The notes beneath the pieces are model-generated. The model was not told the DNA's origin and did no database searches. It saw only the letters and a program-made list of their open reading frames with translations. Made by a program: the position numbers and the translations under genes. A DNA stretch of 64,000 nucleotides from Blasia pusilla (lineage: Eukaryota > Marchantiophyta > Marchantiopsida > Blasiales), in assembly GCA_050084515.1 (NCBI GenBank), contig CM114271.1:61876001-61940000 (forward strand), given 5' to 3'. How positions within the stretch are numbered: the first letter of the stretch is position 1; every line of letters begins with the position of its first letter. Positions 50,170 through 61,651 of this stretch are shown here, piece by piece.

Positions 50170-51300
50170 CGTACCTCCCTATATCATAACATCGGAAGCA
50201 ACAAATAGCAAAGCACGATACACCATCGTGACCGCCCCCAATGTCGTACTCGACACATGCTCCTCACAAGCATCAACAATAGGAGTTTTCGCATTCATTT
50301 CTCCCATAGTCCTCCGTGCCTGCAAACCAATAAGCCTTGTCTGCTTCCTGGCTTCCCCTCGGTGTGGATCCAACTCTGTGGCAGCTCCACGCGTCACAAT
50401 TGTGATGGCCTCCATCTGAGCGATCCCCCACATCCAACCAAGATCCTCCATATCTTTTACTGCTCCATATGATGTCGATGCCACGGATCCGACATCGGGT
50501 AACCTCAATGCTACGGCGAGAACTTGCTCTTGCAGCTATTGTATCTGAGCAGCCATCCCAGCCTCACGCCCGATGTCTCTTTCGACGCGTCTAGGTGGTG
50601 GGATTCTACCTCCTCCACGGGCAACTCCACCACCCTGTTAGACAACTCCAGCTCCTTGTTCCCCAACGGGACCACCTGATGCATGACCTCTAGCCCACTC
50701 AAATCGGCTACTCACTGTGATACCCTCTCTAGCCTTCAATGCGGACCTAACTCATGGTATAAACTGAAACAACTGGCGCGTGTGTGACTGTACCTTTGAC
50801 AATAATCACAATTATAACCTCTTGATATAGCACCATCTCTTTCTCCATGCTGAGCCACACATCCATGACCTTGACGAGTGCAATCGCGCTGATGATGGAC
50901 TCCATCATATAACCAATAAATAATCGTAAACAATTATTGCCGAACCGCATATGAAGAAGCATGTTTCTATGCCACGGCCACTAGGTAACCTCCCTGAGCT
51001 TGTGGTGCCAGAGTTGACTTATCTCGGAATCCACATTTCTGCATTGGTGGTGTAAGAAATCATGACTACTCTCGCCCAAAACCCATGATGGCTACGCTCT
51101 CCTCTATCATGTTATACTCAATCTTCTTGACGGTTCTAAAAAAATCTCTTTGTATATGTGAAGTGTTCACAAGAAATCCCCCTCCCGCATCTATGTCCGT
51201 AAAGTCTGGTCCAGCATCGCATACCATGCCTCGATAGTCTGAGCCTCTAACTTGCTTTGAGTGACGTTGATCAATCATCGCAAACGAATATGTTCCTAGG
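50170..51300 (-). pseudogene. Retroelement gag with one CCHC knuckle
   Basis: Three gag segments correspond to the plus-strand copy. The capsid-like stretch is at 51,278-51,066. The knuckle region is at 50,933-50,736, where CDYCQRYSHTRASC is intact but the first knuckle has lost its CWSC. The LPDVGSVASTSYGAVKDMEDLGWM segment starts at 50,508. Frames shift between segments. It is more decayed and AT-richer than the homologous region at 1.66-3.66 kb. Confidence 0.85.
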
Positions 51301-51304
51301 TATA

Positions 51305-52835
51305 TTAGGCACTACGGGCTATGATCTCTAGAGAATTTGATTCGTTCATAGTATGAAATGCTATGTTCCAACATTTAAAATGAACATTCATAATCGATTA
51401 CCATGGTTTCTCCCAGAAATATGCCCAAGAAATTAAGCCATGACGACGTTGTTATGTCTCACACTATGTGTTATGGATAGAGCCGTTCCGAATAGATGAC
51501 CGACTACTCAACTCTTCTACACCCTCCTCATTGTTTGAAGATGACATATAAAAAAGGTCGAGATGATCTCCAAGTAAACATCCTCGAGACTTCGCCGGTT
51601 AAGAATTATTCCACGACCCACCACCTTGCCTCTCAAAATCCCAAAAAGACATCGTGATAATCCTCGTCACACGATCATTCTCAATCACACGAGTAATCAC
51701 ACAATTATTCAATCTTATATACGACACTCAAGCTACATTCACTCACCATACGTATGTTGTGTGACAACAAGTGACATGATACGAAAAATCACCTGCTCTA
51801 TAGTCTCATCAGTATTATTTCAATTGTGAACATCTCACACAAATTTATATATGTTCCCCAAACCCATTCATCATCGAATTTATTTATGAAAAACATTTCA
51901 CATAAATATCTTCTTGTGTAAAACCAGCATAGAAGTGAACATGATTATCTTTGTAAACAAATTCTAAACACATACAAAATGCAATGGATAGAGAGGAGGG
52001 GATTTCAATGCTAATTCCCACATTACTGTGTTATTTACGGTTTGCTTCTTATAATTGCTCCACTGTAGTTTGTTCAAGGTGGGATCACTGGTTCTCTTAC
52101 TGGCTTGAAACATCCATCTTATCTTCTTGTTCAAAATCGTAACTCACTTCGGGCAATCGCCTTTGAATGAATTTGACCATAATGGAGTTAGGCAAGGAGA
52201 CAAGACGTAAAAAACTACAAGGAAGATGCAAAAAACTACAAGAAGAAACGAACAATGTTTCAAAGTAGCCCACTGCATTTCAGTATTTTGGTGAGCAACT
52301 GACAGTTTCTCCAATGGATTTCCAAACATGTAATGGTTATGGTATTGAGAGGTCCTACTTGGTGTTAATATGATGCATCATGAGAGTGAAAGCTACAGTG
52401 GGACTGCAGCCTTAGATAAATAAGTTAGATTATATTTACATTTATCTCACAATGATTAATCAATTATGACAAATTTTGTTTAAGATTATAACTTGATGTT
52501 TGCAAAGCAAAATCCTTAGATTCCCCACGATTGGATTGGACATGAAAGAAAGGACTACTTAATGCATAAAAATACATTAAGTAGTTGCTACCCCCAATGC
52601 CCTCTAAAAGATCGTTGCATTTAGATAATGATCTATAATTTGAAATTGGCTTGAAGAACTACCCATCCTTTGGTTGGATAAGACGTGTGGCTTGATAGTG
52701 CCAATTTTCTCAGACATGTCTATATCTATCAAGAAAGAATATCCTAACATTCTACTAACATCTATCCTATTTCACACTTTCAACCAGTGAGAACAGACTT
52801 AGAATCGAAGTTGACTTAATACATGAAAATTGTGG
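51305..52835. other. Non-coding DNA upstream of the retroelement
   Basis: The expected 5' LTR of the minus-strand element should lie here, but no match to the X repeat or to the 42.2-kb LTR was seen. No gene is visible. Confidence 0.45.
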
Positions 52836-52839
52836 ATTA

Positions 52840-55800
52840 AATAAATGAAATGACATGAAGGGGCTACAAGAACTTAAGATAAATAATAAGTGTGTCAAAA
52901 TAATAATCTTGTTTCTGCTTTGCTAGGAGCCCTGTTGATAATAAAATCTGCCCACTTCCTTTTGTCATGACAGCTTCCCTAAGCCTGACATACATACACA
53001 AGCCCATCTCCAGTTTTGGTCCACATACGCGGCAAGGTTCCATGTGATCCATAATACATTAGTCAGAGGTGTTGAACTCCAATGGGTTCGGTCAGTTCCA
53101 AAGTTGTCGTTCAAGATGAACACACGTCACATTATAGTCTATTATCAATGGATTACGTGAGACTGTCACCAGAAAGAGAACCTCGACTACAAGAAAAAAA
53201 GCTTTAAAGACAACAATATTACCTTTCCCAGTAAACTTTTTAAAGATAAAACATATTTTAATATGACCACTGACCAAAGCCCTGATGTCCACTTATAAAT
53301 TTTCTTCCAAGATGGACAGCATTCATCCCAACAGATGCTCCCAAATTCATTTGGTACTCAACACATAGATGTCCATACAAATTTATGACTAAACCAGTGT
53401 CTCAGAGCGAAGTTCATTAATTTGTCCCATCATTGTCCAGACTGGACTCAAAGGACAATGTAAGAAGTTGCTCATCATTGGCACAAACCCTCCACTTGTC
53501 TCTACTGGGCAAAGACCAAAGACAGAACTCAACGCAAACAGCCTGTTCCTCTGCTGTGCGAGAAAATTACTATGTCAATTGAATTCACTAGACCAAATTC
53601 TTTCTATTGTTCCACCACTGTCCAAATTGGACTCCACAGACAGCATAAAGCAGTGCTCATCATTGTCACAACTCTTAATGAGAATCTTGTATGGTACACC
53701 TATTCCAGAAATGGTAGCAAATCCATAGATAGTGCCTCAGAGAGAAGTTCATTATTTTGTCCCATCACTGTCCAGAAAGAACTCAATGGACGGCACAGAG
53801 CATTCCTCATCAGTGGAACAAACCAGCCAACCCTTGTCTCTACAACAACAGTACAAAGATGAGAAACAGTAACAGGCCATCATTGCACCAACCCTCCCAG
53901 CATCTCTACTGGGCAAAGATCAAGGATAGAACTCCATGCTAACAGTCGGTTGCTCTGCTGAGTAAGAAATTTACTATGTCATAATTGAACTCACAAAACA
54001 AACAATTCATTGCTAGCAACAACCAACAAGTGTCTAAGAGAGAGGATCCTTCTCTTGTCCCCCCATTGTCCAAATTTGACTCCTCAGACAGCGTAAGGCA
54101 TAGCTTGTCATTGTCGGAACTCTTTCTAAGAATCTTGTATGGGGAACCTATTTCAGAAATGGCAGCAAGAAGCCCGTGGTATGCCTCTCGGAGAGAAGTT
54201 CATTATTGTCCCATCACTGTCCAGAAGGAACTCAATGGACAGCATAAAGAATTGCTCCAGTGGAACAAACCAGCCAACCCTCATCTCTACAACAACAGTA
54301 CAAAGAACAAGCAATTCGTTGCTACAACCAATAAGTGAGAAGTTCATTCGATTGTCCCACCATGGTCCAAATTGGACTCCACAGACAGCATAAACCATAG
54401 CTCGTCATTGTCACAACTCTTTCTAGGAGTATTATACAGTTCGCCTGTTCCAGAAATGGCAGCAAGAAGCAAATGCCTCAGAGAGAAGTTCATTATTTTG
54501 TCCTATCACTGTCCAAAAAGAACTCAATGGACAGCATAAAGCATTGCTCATCATCGGAACAAACCAGCCAACTCTCATCTCTGCCTGTGCCCATGACTGT
54601 TGCTAATCATTGCACAAATCCTTCCCTCGTCTCTACTGGGTAAAGACCCTAGATAGAACTCAGCGCAAACAACCTGTTACTCTGCTGAGTGAGAAATCTA
54701 CTATGTGATGATTCAACTCACAGGAACAGATAATTAATTGCAAGCAACAACCAATAAGTGCCTCAGAGAGAAGTTCATTCTTTAGTCCCATCCTTGTCCA
54801 AATTGGACTCAGTGGACAGCATGAAGCACTGCTCATCATTGTTCCAACTCTTTCTAAGAGTCTTGTATGGTAACCTACTCCATAAATGGCAGCAAGAAGA
54901 CAGTCGTAGGTGCCTCAGAGAGAAGTTCATTATTGTGTCCCATCACTGTCCGCAAAGAACTCAATGGACAGCATAAAGCATTACTCATCATGGGAACAAT
55001 CCAGCCAACCCTTGTGAACTAAATCATGGGACGAAAAGTGGGTCTGAATTCAAATCAACTTCCAGTCAGTCTTAGAGCAACAAAAGAAGAGATCTTGTGC
55101 TCAGAGTTTGCAAGTTGTGACTTCCAATACTAGCCTGAGAAGGTGGTAAGAATGAATCAATTGACCAGATGATTGGAGTAAAAAGCCTGGATGCAACATA
55201 TGGGCCCACCTCCATCCAAACACATACACCTATTGGCCTATTGATACAGTGGTACCTACCAGCCAGACCTAACATCTCTGATTGGTGAAAGTCTCTCACA
55301 GGTAACGTCCTTTGACAATATAGAGGCTGGATTGCTGTCGATTGGTAAAAAACGAAGTAAGCCAGGTAAAGAATAGAAACCCTTCACTTACACTATTGGA
55401 GAATGTGTAGATCATCCAAAAGAAGTCTACTATGTCATCACATAGTGATAAATATAAATATCTAAAACAGCAATAGAGTTTGTTTCTACTTTGTTGGTAG
55501 CCCTGTTGGTAATGAAATCTGCCCAGAAATCCAGGTACTTTCTTTTGTCAACACAGATTCTTTATGCCTAGCATATAGATGCCAACCGATCTCCAGTTTT
55601 GGTCCTAAGAAGACAAGTCTTCATAGGATGCATAATACATTTGTCTCAGTGAGAGTTCACTAAGTCTCCCAGTCATTGTTCGAAATGAATCCATACCCCA
55701 GTCGAGTCTAATATCCATCAATTACATAAAGCTGATCACCATCATCAGCACTACAGAACAAACGAGCTTGAAAGAGAATGATAATTATTTTCCTTAAAGA

Positions 55801-56300
55801 CTTTTCTAAGATTGATTCTTGGAGGCTCAAACACACATTCAAGCAAATTTTACTCTGAGTTCATTCTATTGTCCATATTGGGCTCCATAGACAGCACTAA
55901 ACACTGTGCGTCATTGTCACAACTCTTACTCCAAGTCATGCACGGTAACCCTATTCCAGAAATGGCAGCAAGAAGCCAGAAGTAAGTGCCTCAGAGAGAA
56001 GTTCATTATTTTGTCCCATCACTGTCCAGAAAGAACTCAATGGACAGCATAAAAGCGTTGCTCATCATTGGCACAAAACAACCAGGCCTGCTGAACTAAA
56101 TCATGGAACCAAAGGTGAGCTTGAATTCAAATTAATTTCCAGTCAGTCTTAGTGCAAGGAAGAAGAGATTCTGTGATCAGAGTTTGAAAGTTACGACTTC
56201 CAATGCTAGCACCGAAAGGTGACTACTATAAATCAATTGACCAGATGTTTCGATCATAAAGCCTGGATGCTACATACGTCCCTGTGGTAATAAAGGGGCC
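52840..56300. repeat. Tandem and segmental repeat array
   Basis: Two related modules alternate. One contains GTCCAAATTGGACTCCACAG, then TCTTGTATGG and AGAAATGGCAGCAAGAAG. The other contains GCCTCAGAGAGAAGTTCATT, GTCCAGAAAGAACTCAATGG and AACAAACCAGCCAAC. Copies of the second lie near 53,734, 54,180, 54,476, 54,760, 54,912 and 55,988. Larger duplicated blocks flank them: about 52,870-53,300 resembles 55,470-55,850 (ATCTCCAGTTTTGGTCC), and about 55,016-55,215 resembles 56,093-56,290 (TCAATTGACCAGATG). The short frames in it resemble no protein. Non-coding, or possibly part of a long transcript downstream of NDUFS4. Confidence 0.85.
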
Positions 56301-57970
56301 ACAGCTAAGCTAGAGGAGGAAGGGAGACAGCAATAAAGTTTGAGGGAATCTGGATGGACAGAGTGCAGTACCTATTTTCAGAGCTGTAAAGAGGAGTTAC
56401 AGTCAGTCAAGCATTCGACATTCATTAAACCTGAAGTCTTCCAGAAGTGCACAGAGTGTCATCATTGAACAGACACAATTAAGAAATATCATAATGCCTT
56501 ACAGATCTCACTCAGAAGAATAGATGAACACCTCAAGTTGAATGTTGAGGTTACTCCCAGGATCTTCACGGAACCTGGGAGTAAAGACATCAACACAGGA
56601 GACAAGACTGTCTGGAGAAAGACCAAGTGTTGAGAAGTTCTATGTTTTTTCCGAAGTAATTGGAAATGTCCAAAACAATGCATCTAACATCATGTAGTAA
56701 TTGGACATTTTAATAATGCATTTTGTTATGTTATATTAATAATGTAATGTTAATGCATTTTGGTGTTTGATCCAATGCATGAGGATAACTCGCACAAGAA
56801 ACTAGTGCAGGAAACCAAATGAGCAACCCCAGAATGAGCTAGGTCCACATGATACCAATTGATAACACAGTGAACCTTCCTTGATAACAGTTTGAACCTT
56901 CCTTTGGAGCTATGGCTTCCTCCAGACACTCTTCTTAGACAAGATTCACTCACGTGTGTACTGTATGCAGAAGGCAAAAGGTTGTGCACCACTGTCTAAA
57001 TATGGAAGAACTACCGTGCTGCGTCAAGGAAAATACACTCTCCACCTCAACTACAACCTAGGAATGGAAATAGAAATCAGCTGTAAGTGTGGAGAAATCA
57101 CTTTCCTAAATCACCTATGCTCGTGTAAGTAACATCACTAGGATGTTCAGACTCAAATTTCTTTCACAATCACAGGACTGAGGAAGAAACCAAAAATCAG
57201 TAAGCGGAGACAAGATCATTGAAGTCGGCCATCCTACCAACAAGACCCACTAGAAGTACTGAGGACAGAAATTTGGGATAGCAGAATGGAACGAATCAGA
57301 TAGCAAGTAATGGCCACCTTCTGAAAAGCAGACTAGAAAGTCAAAACTACACTGAGAATGTGAGAAATATGAAACAGAGGACAAATGCAGATTTACATTT
57401 GATCATCCATCGGGAATGGTCATGGCGAACAGCACTACAAGCATAAGCGATACTCAGAGAATCTTCAAATCTCGTCCCAGATAGCTGTCAGACCAGTGAA
57501 ACCCAGGACAACACTGACAATGGATGATCCAGATGTGAAGCATGAACAAACAACATGATAGCACAAGATCTGCATGAAGGGCACAATATGCCAAGATGGA
57601 GATTGATGGCACAATAAATGTTTCCACATCATTTATGGAGTAGTGACCCCTACCTTACTGAAGCATACTTTGTTTACTGTACATTTTTGCTGACGCATTC
57701 AATGTAGAGGGTCTTGGCATTGCCACTTTCCAGTTTAGAAGTCCTTAAATGGGACTAGTGGGAGGCATTTGACAGTTTTAAGAGAAACCGATTTTATCAA
57801 ATTGGACCAAACATACGGCAACGACTCATAGCACTTGCCAGTTGAATCAGTGTTGCGAGTATAGAAGAGACCCCATAAAGAATCGTACCCAAAGAATGAG
57901 TAACTGGGAAGAGAAGACAACAGCTCAAATGACTGCACTGTTGGCGAGTGGTTCCCAAAACAATCCATTT
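56300..57970. other. Downstream region of NDUFS4
   Basis: No separate gene seen. The part nearest 57,970 is likely the 3' untranslated region of the minus-strand NDUFS4 gene. Confidence 0.4.
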
Positions 57971-57972
57971 TC

Positions 57973-60196
57973 TCATTCCTCTGCTGCACCCTTCCACTTG
58001 AAGTTATCAGCATAAGATTTGGTCTGAAAACACATCAGGAACCTATTATGAGAAATTCTGCTCAAGAAAGAGAACAAAAAACGAGAACCAAACCTAACTT
58101 CTCTTCAAAATGCACCGCACGCATTACATGTAGCTAGCAAGTAGAGCATGAAAGTTAATTCCAAGGGGTTACGAAAACAGCCAGTTTCAAAGTACATGAA
58201 TCTAAACACAGGATTTGATAACCTAGTTGGAAACATCTTTTCTGAGCACAGAGTTCTCTCCCAAATTACATATCCCGTTTCTGGGACAGACTGAGATGCA
58301 GGGGCGAACATTTTACACAGAGCCCTTACCCTTGGAATTGCCTGCTTGGGTTCACGGATCTGCACCATTCAAAATGCATACAAACGCCTGGTAAGATGGT
58401 GAATTTCAAACAGACATTGTCTACAGCAAATCAGATTTCATTCATGATTTCTGCTCCTACAACAGTCTGCCAGAAAGAACACCCAGCTCAAATGAGAATT
58501 GTCACTGGTGTCCTGGACCAGGAATACCCAAATATTAGCAGACAGAACCCCTCGAATTCTACTGGGGAGGGCCCCTAAAACAAAAATCTAAGACACGAAT
58601 AGACAAGGACACCTTACAAAGCAAGTTATTCCTCGTGACCAGAGGAAAACCATTATGAAGGGAACAGTTTCCACTTCGTTTTGGTGGAGACAAATGTCGA
58701 CTAGGACACACAGATACATACCGAAAACTCCCAACCATATCTTCTGGCAAAATCAACTGCAGCCTCCCTGGTGTCAAAAAACAGGGCTGCTTCCCCAACT
58801 GCATGGTAGGGATCACCGGTTGACGTCCATCCCATCAGTGGATTTTCCCATCTGTACAAGGGGGCAGATCCAATGTTACGGCAGGTGGAGTGACTAAGCA
58901 ATCGTGTGAAAACAAGACATGGCAGAGGCAACTTTCCCCTGACCTGGATGTTACCTCCATAACGGATCAAGGAGTGAGTTTTCAAGGGATCGGGTTTAGG
59001 GTTCACAGCTGCCAAAGCAAATGGTACGTACAATCAAACGGTTTGTATGGTCAGCAAACTCAAATACTTCATGGGTACTTTCTTAGCTGCAGGAGCAAAT
59101 CGTTCATACAATTTAAAAGCTCAACCTCTTCGGCAAACTAACATATAACACAGAATCATGCTCTAAATCTACCTGGTAGCATATGTTAACCTAAGCAAAT
59201 AACGATGGAGGGAAATAGTAGATCTGAGGTGAAACAAACTTGCCAGGGCGCTCCCTCTGGAAGAATTAAGAGGAAATTTCAGTTCAAAACCACGACAGAT
59301 CGGATGTAATCGGCAGGAGTCTCACTTACTTCTGGGTGGATTCAAAGCTAATCTTCCAGGTGCCAGTTTTACCAACTCCTTGCTGCGACGCTACTCGAGC
59401 AGGAGAGTAAATGACCACCTATGGCACCAGCACACCACACACGCGTTCCTACAGTCAAACCATAGACCTTCAAATAGAGGCAGGAAAAACCTACTTTCCA
59501 CTCACTCAGAGCAAGTACACAACGACATAACGCCGAAAAAATACGGAACGGTGATGGAAACATTGCAGACTGTCGTCCACACGAAGTCCGAGCTCACAAC
59601 CTCTGGGCTAGGGCAAAACAATACCAAGGGAAGATAGATTACACGCACCTAAGACAAGTCTCACTCGGTAAACAATAAAATCTGACAAGAAAATGTTTGG
59701 ACTCGAAGTGACAACGGCTGCGAAATGGTCTCCGCACACCTACACTCATCTCGGACGTTTCCACACCGAAGGCTCCTCAGTAGGGCATCCTTCAAGGCTC
59801 ACAGGCTTAATCTTACGCTCTACTCACACAAAAGCCCACGAAAACGCGCAAGGCATACCTAACGCTCCTCTAAAAAGCCTACGTACTACAAGCGCGGGCA
59901 CGCATCTCCTCCAGACGACAGCTGACGAAAAGCTCCACTGGAACCCGAGATCGACGAAATCCCACAGAAGACGAAAAGGTCCAGTCAGATCGGAGATGCA
60001 AGAAACCACTCGCCCTCACCTTCCGGTGCAAGTGTTGGTCGGGAATGCCGGAGACCTCCCCGATCTCGCCAGCCCTCACAGTCGACGCATCGGCGCCGAA
60101 ATTGAAGACCCCCTGAAGCTCCGCAGGATGAAACGCCACCGACGAAAGGCCTCGTAGGGACGCGGGCACAAGTGCGAGCGCCCGTCGACCAGCCAT
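57973..60196 (-). CDS. NDUFS4: Mitochondrial complex I subunit NDUFS4 (FROSTBITE1-like), five exons
   Basis: An 18-kDa accessory subunit of NADH:ubiquinone oxidoreductase (respiratory complex I). It is nuclear-encoded, imported into mitochondria and needed for assembly of the NADH-oxidising arm. Exons (minus): 60,196-60,020, presequence [16 protein letters not shown] then [19 protein letters not shown]; 59,418-59,330, [20 protein letters not shown]; 58,851-58,722, [20 protein letters not shown] and [15 protein letters not shown]; 58,359-58,330, a 30-nt microexon [10 protein letters not shown]; 58,023-57,973, [16 protein letters not shown] and stop. All junctions have GT and AG with matching phases (0, 2, 0, 0). 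The total is 158 residues, close to Arabidopsis FRO1, with no internal stops. An in-frame upstream ATG at 60,328 would add 44 residues. The 60,196 start is preferred because it gives a typical amphipathic Arg-containing presequence and normal length. Confidence 0.96.
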
Positions 60197-60329
60197 AGAC
60201 GAAAACCTAAATTCTGTGCTGCGCAGTGCCCTTGAGATGGAGCTTGGAGTCTCGTGATTCTGCAGCTTTCTTCGAATAGCAGCGCCCCAGGCTCCAGAGG
60301 CCCTCTTGCGTTCTTGTCGAACGGGCAAG

Positions 60330-60600
60330 GCGAGAGTGGGCCAATGCTCGGAGTTACGATCCGGGGGTACGAGTAACCCCGGCCGGCAGATTTTACGATT
60401 TCCCGACCGCGGTTTAGGGTCGTCGGCAGGGTTACCGGGCGAATCTGAGTAGATTCCGGTAACTGGTGGGAATATGGGAAAAACGCCGGAATTGGACTGT
60501 TTCCCGGCCGGAATTTCCCGGGAAGTTACGCTGTCCAGTCAGGGAAGTCGGTTTCTGGCCGGAGTGAATTTCCCGGGCAACGGTTACGTGCCGAGTGCTT
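60330..60600. repeat. GC-rich repeat block upstream of NDUFS4
   Basis: Two degenerate direct copies at about 60,500-60,530 and 60,552-60,588 share TTTCYYGGCCGG, AATTTCCCGGG and GGTTACG/AGTTACG. Earlier variants (TTTCCCGACCG, GGGTTACCGGG) sit at about 60,398-60,440. It contains the perfect palindrome TTCCCGGGAA. It lies immediately 5' of the NDUFS4 leader, so it may be promoter sequence or a GC-rich mobile fragment. Confidence 0.65.
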
Positions 60601-61645
60601 TTCCGGTAGCCGGTAAATTGATGGACGGCAGATGCACTCGAAGAGAAGACTGAATAAAATATATATGTAGAAAAAGGATGGGAAACCCATCACGATACAA
60701 AAGAGGGGGCATGGAGACTAAAAAATAGACCTCACGATGTCGGAACCGGCCCGGAGGAGAAGACGGCATAATGATCTGATTTTCTATCTCGTTCGAGGTT
60801 CTACGTCCGCGACTCCCCTTTTTCGGCTGCTTTTCCTACGGGCGGGCCCTCGTTCATGACCGATCTGGTGTCTTGTTCTATTTTCTACGTCAAGGACTCT
60901 ACGCATCCAATTTACCTGCAGGCGGGCCCTTGTTCATGCACAGTTGCTGGCCTCAACCTCAGCCGAGTCGGTCCTCGGCTCGGTATCATTCGACTTGGGA
61001 AGGGTGGAATCTCTGTTGTTCATGTGCTTCGAGACCTCGCGTCTTCATAAGATCAGAGTCCAGACTCCGCTATCCATGCACATCAAATTTTCGGATTTGG
61101 CTTTTTCAAGCCACTACTTTTCGAATTTTTGTGTTTTCAGGTGCTTTTCTACTTTCACTCTTCACATTTGGCTACAGTGCTTAGTGGCAGTTCGTGCTAC
61201 ATTCCTACGTACCTTTCCAACTTCGGTAGCAAGTTCGGCTCTAGCTAGTTTGGATTTTCGGGTGATGCTTTTCGGATTAGACTTTTTTGGTTTCTTTTCG
61301 GCTTTCACTGTTTCACATTTTGCTGGGAGGCTTTCACGTTTCACTTGGGAGATTTTGGTCTTAGCGATTGTCATAGTGTCATTCCGTAAGCTACATTTGC
61401 TCACTCGGTAGCTCCGCTTCCACATCCGCTCATTTGGCTTGGTCTCCTTTCGAAATCTGTCCGTGTTTTTTGTCACTACCGAGAGGGTCAAAAATCGATT
61501 TGGGCCATGGTGATTAGTGCATTATCTTATTGACACCAACCCAAGCTGCTACTATCATCTAGCAAGCTGAACCTCTTCATTCATTCATTGTTTCCTTACT
61601 GTCGGGTTTAGGGTTAAGGTGGAAATCCCTTATAGTTGCTCACAA
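60600..61645. other. Spacer between NDUFS4 and the hAT relic
   Basis: It contains a direct repeat GCGGGCCCTCGTTCATG / GCGGGCCCTTGTTCATG (about 60,842 and 60,923). The 155-codon plus frame at 60,944-61,411 is Phe/Leu/Ser-rich and unrecognised. The sequence may be the 5' flank or an LTR-like fragment; no domain is visible. Confidence 0.4.
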
Positions 61646-61651
61646 GCGCAC

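Larger units (their letters stand above)
44640..51300 (-). mobile_element. Ty3/gypsy retroelement with DNA methyltransferase and PHD modules (decayed)
   Basis: One polyprotein order can be followed on the minus strand: gag with CCHC knuckle (51.3-50.2 kb), aspartic protease (about 49.9-49.56), C5 cytosine DNA methyltransferase (49.17-48.18), reverse transcriptase (47.77-46.9), RNase H (46.86-46.4), integrase (46.1-45.4) and PHD-like module (45.15-44.8). The pol order PR-RT-RH-IN is that of Ty3/gypsy. The methyltransferase between protease and RT and the PHD module after integrase are additions to that plan. Frameshifts and stops interrupt nearly every domain. Flanking LTRs were not identified; X sequences abut its 3' side. 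The gag is shared with 1.66-3.66 kb. Captured C5 methyltransferases are known in retrotransposons of a charophyte alga and of dinoflagellates; relation to those is inference. Confidence 0.9.

Noticed and set aside
60944-61411. 155-codon Phe-rich open frame
   Set aside because: No family resemblance, no splice partners, adjacent to a transposon relic; kept only as spacer.
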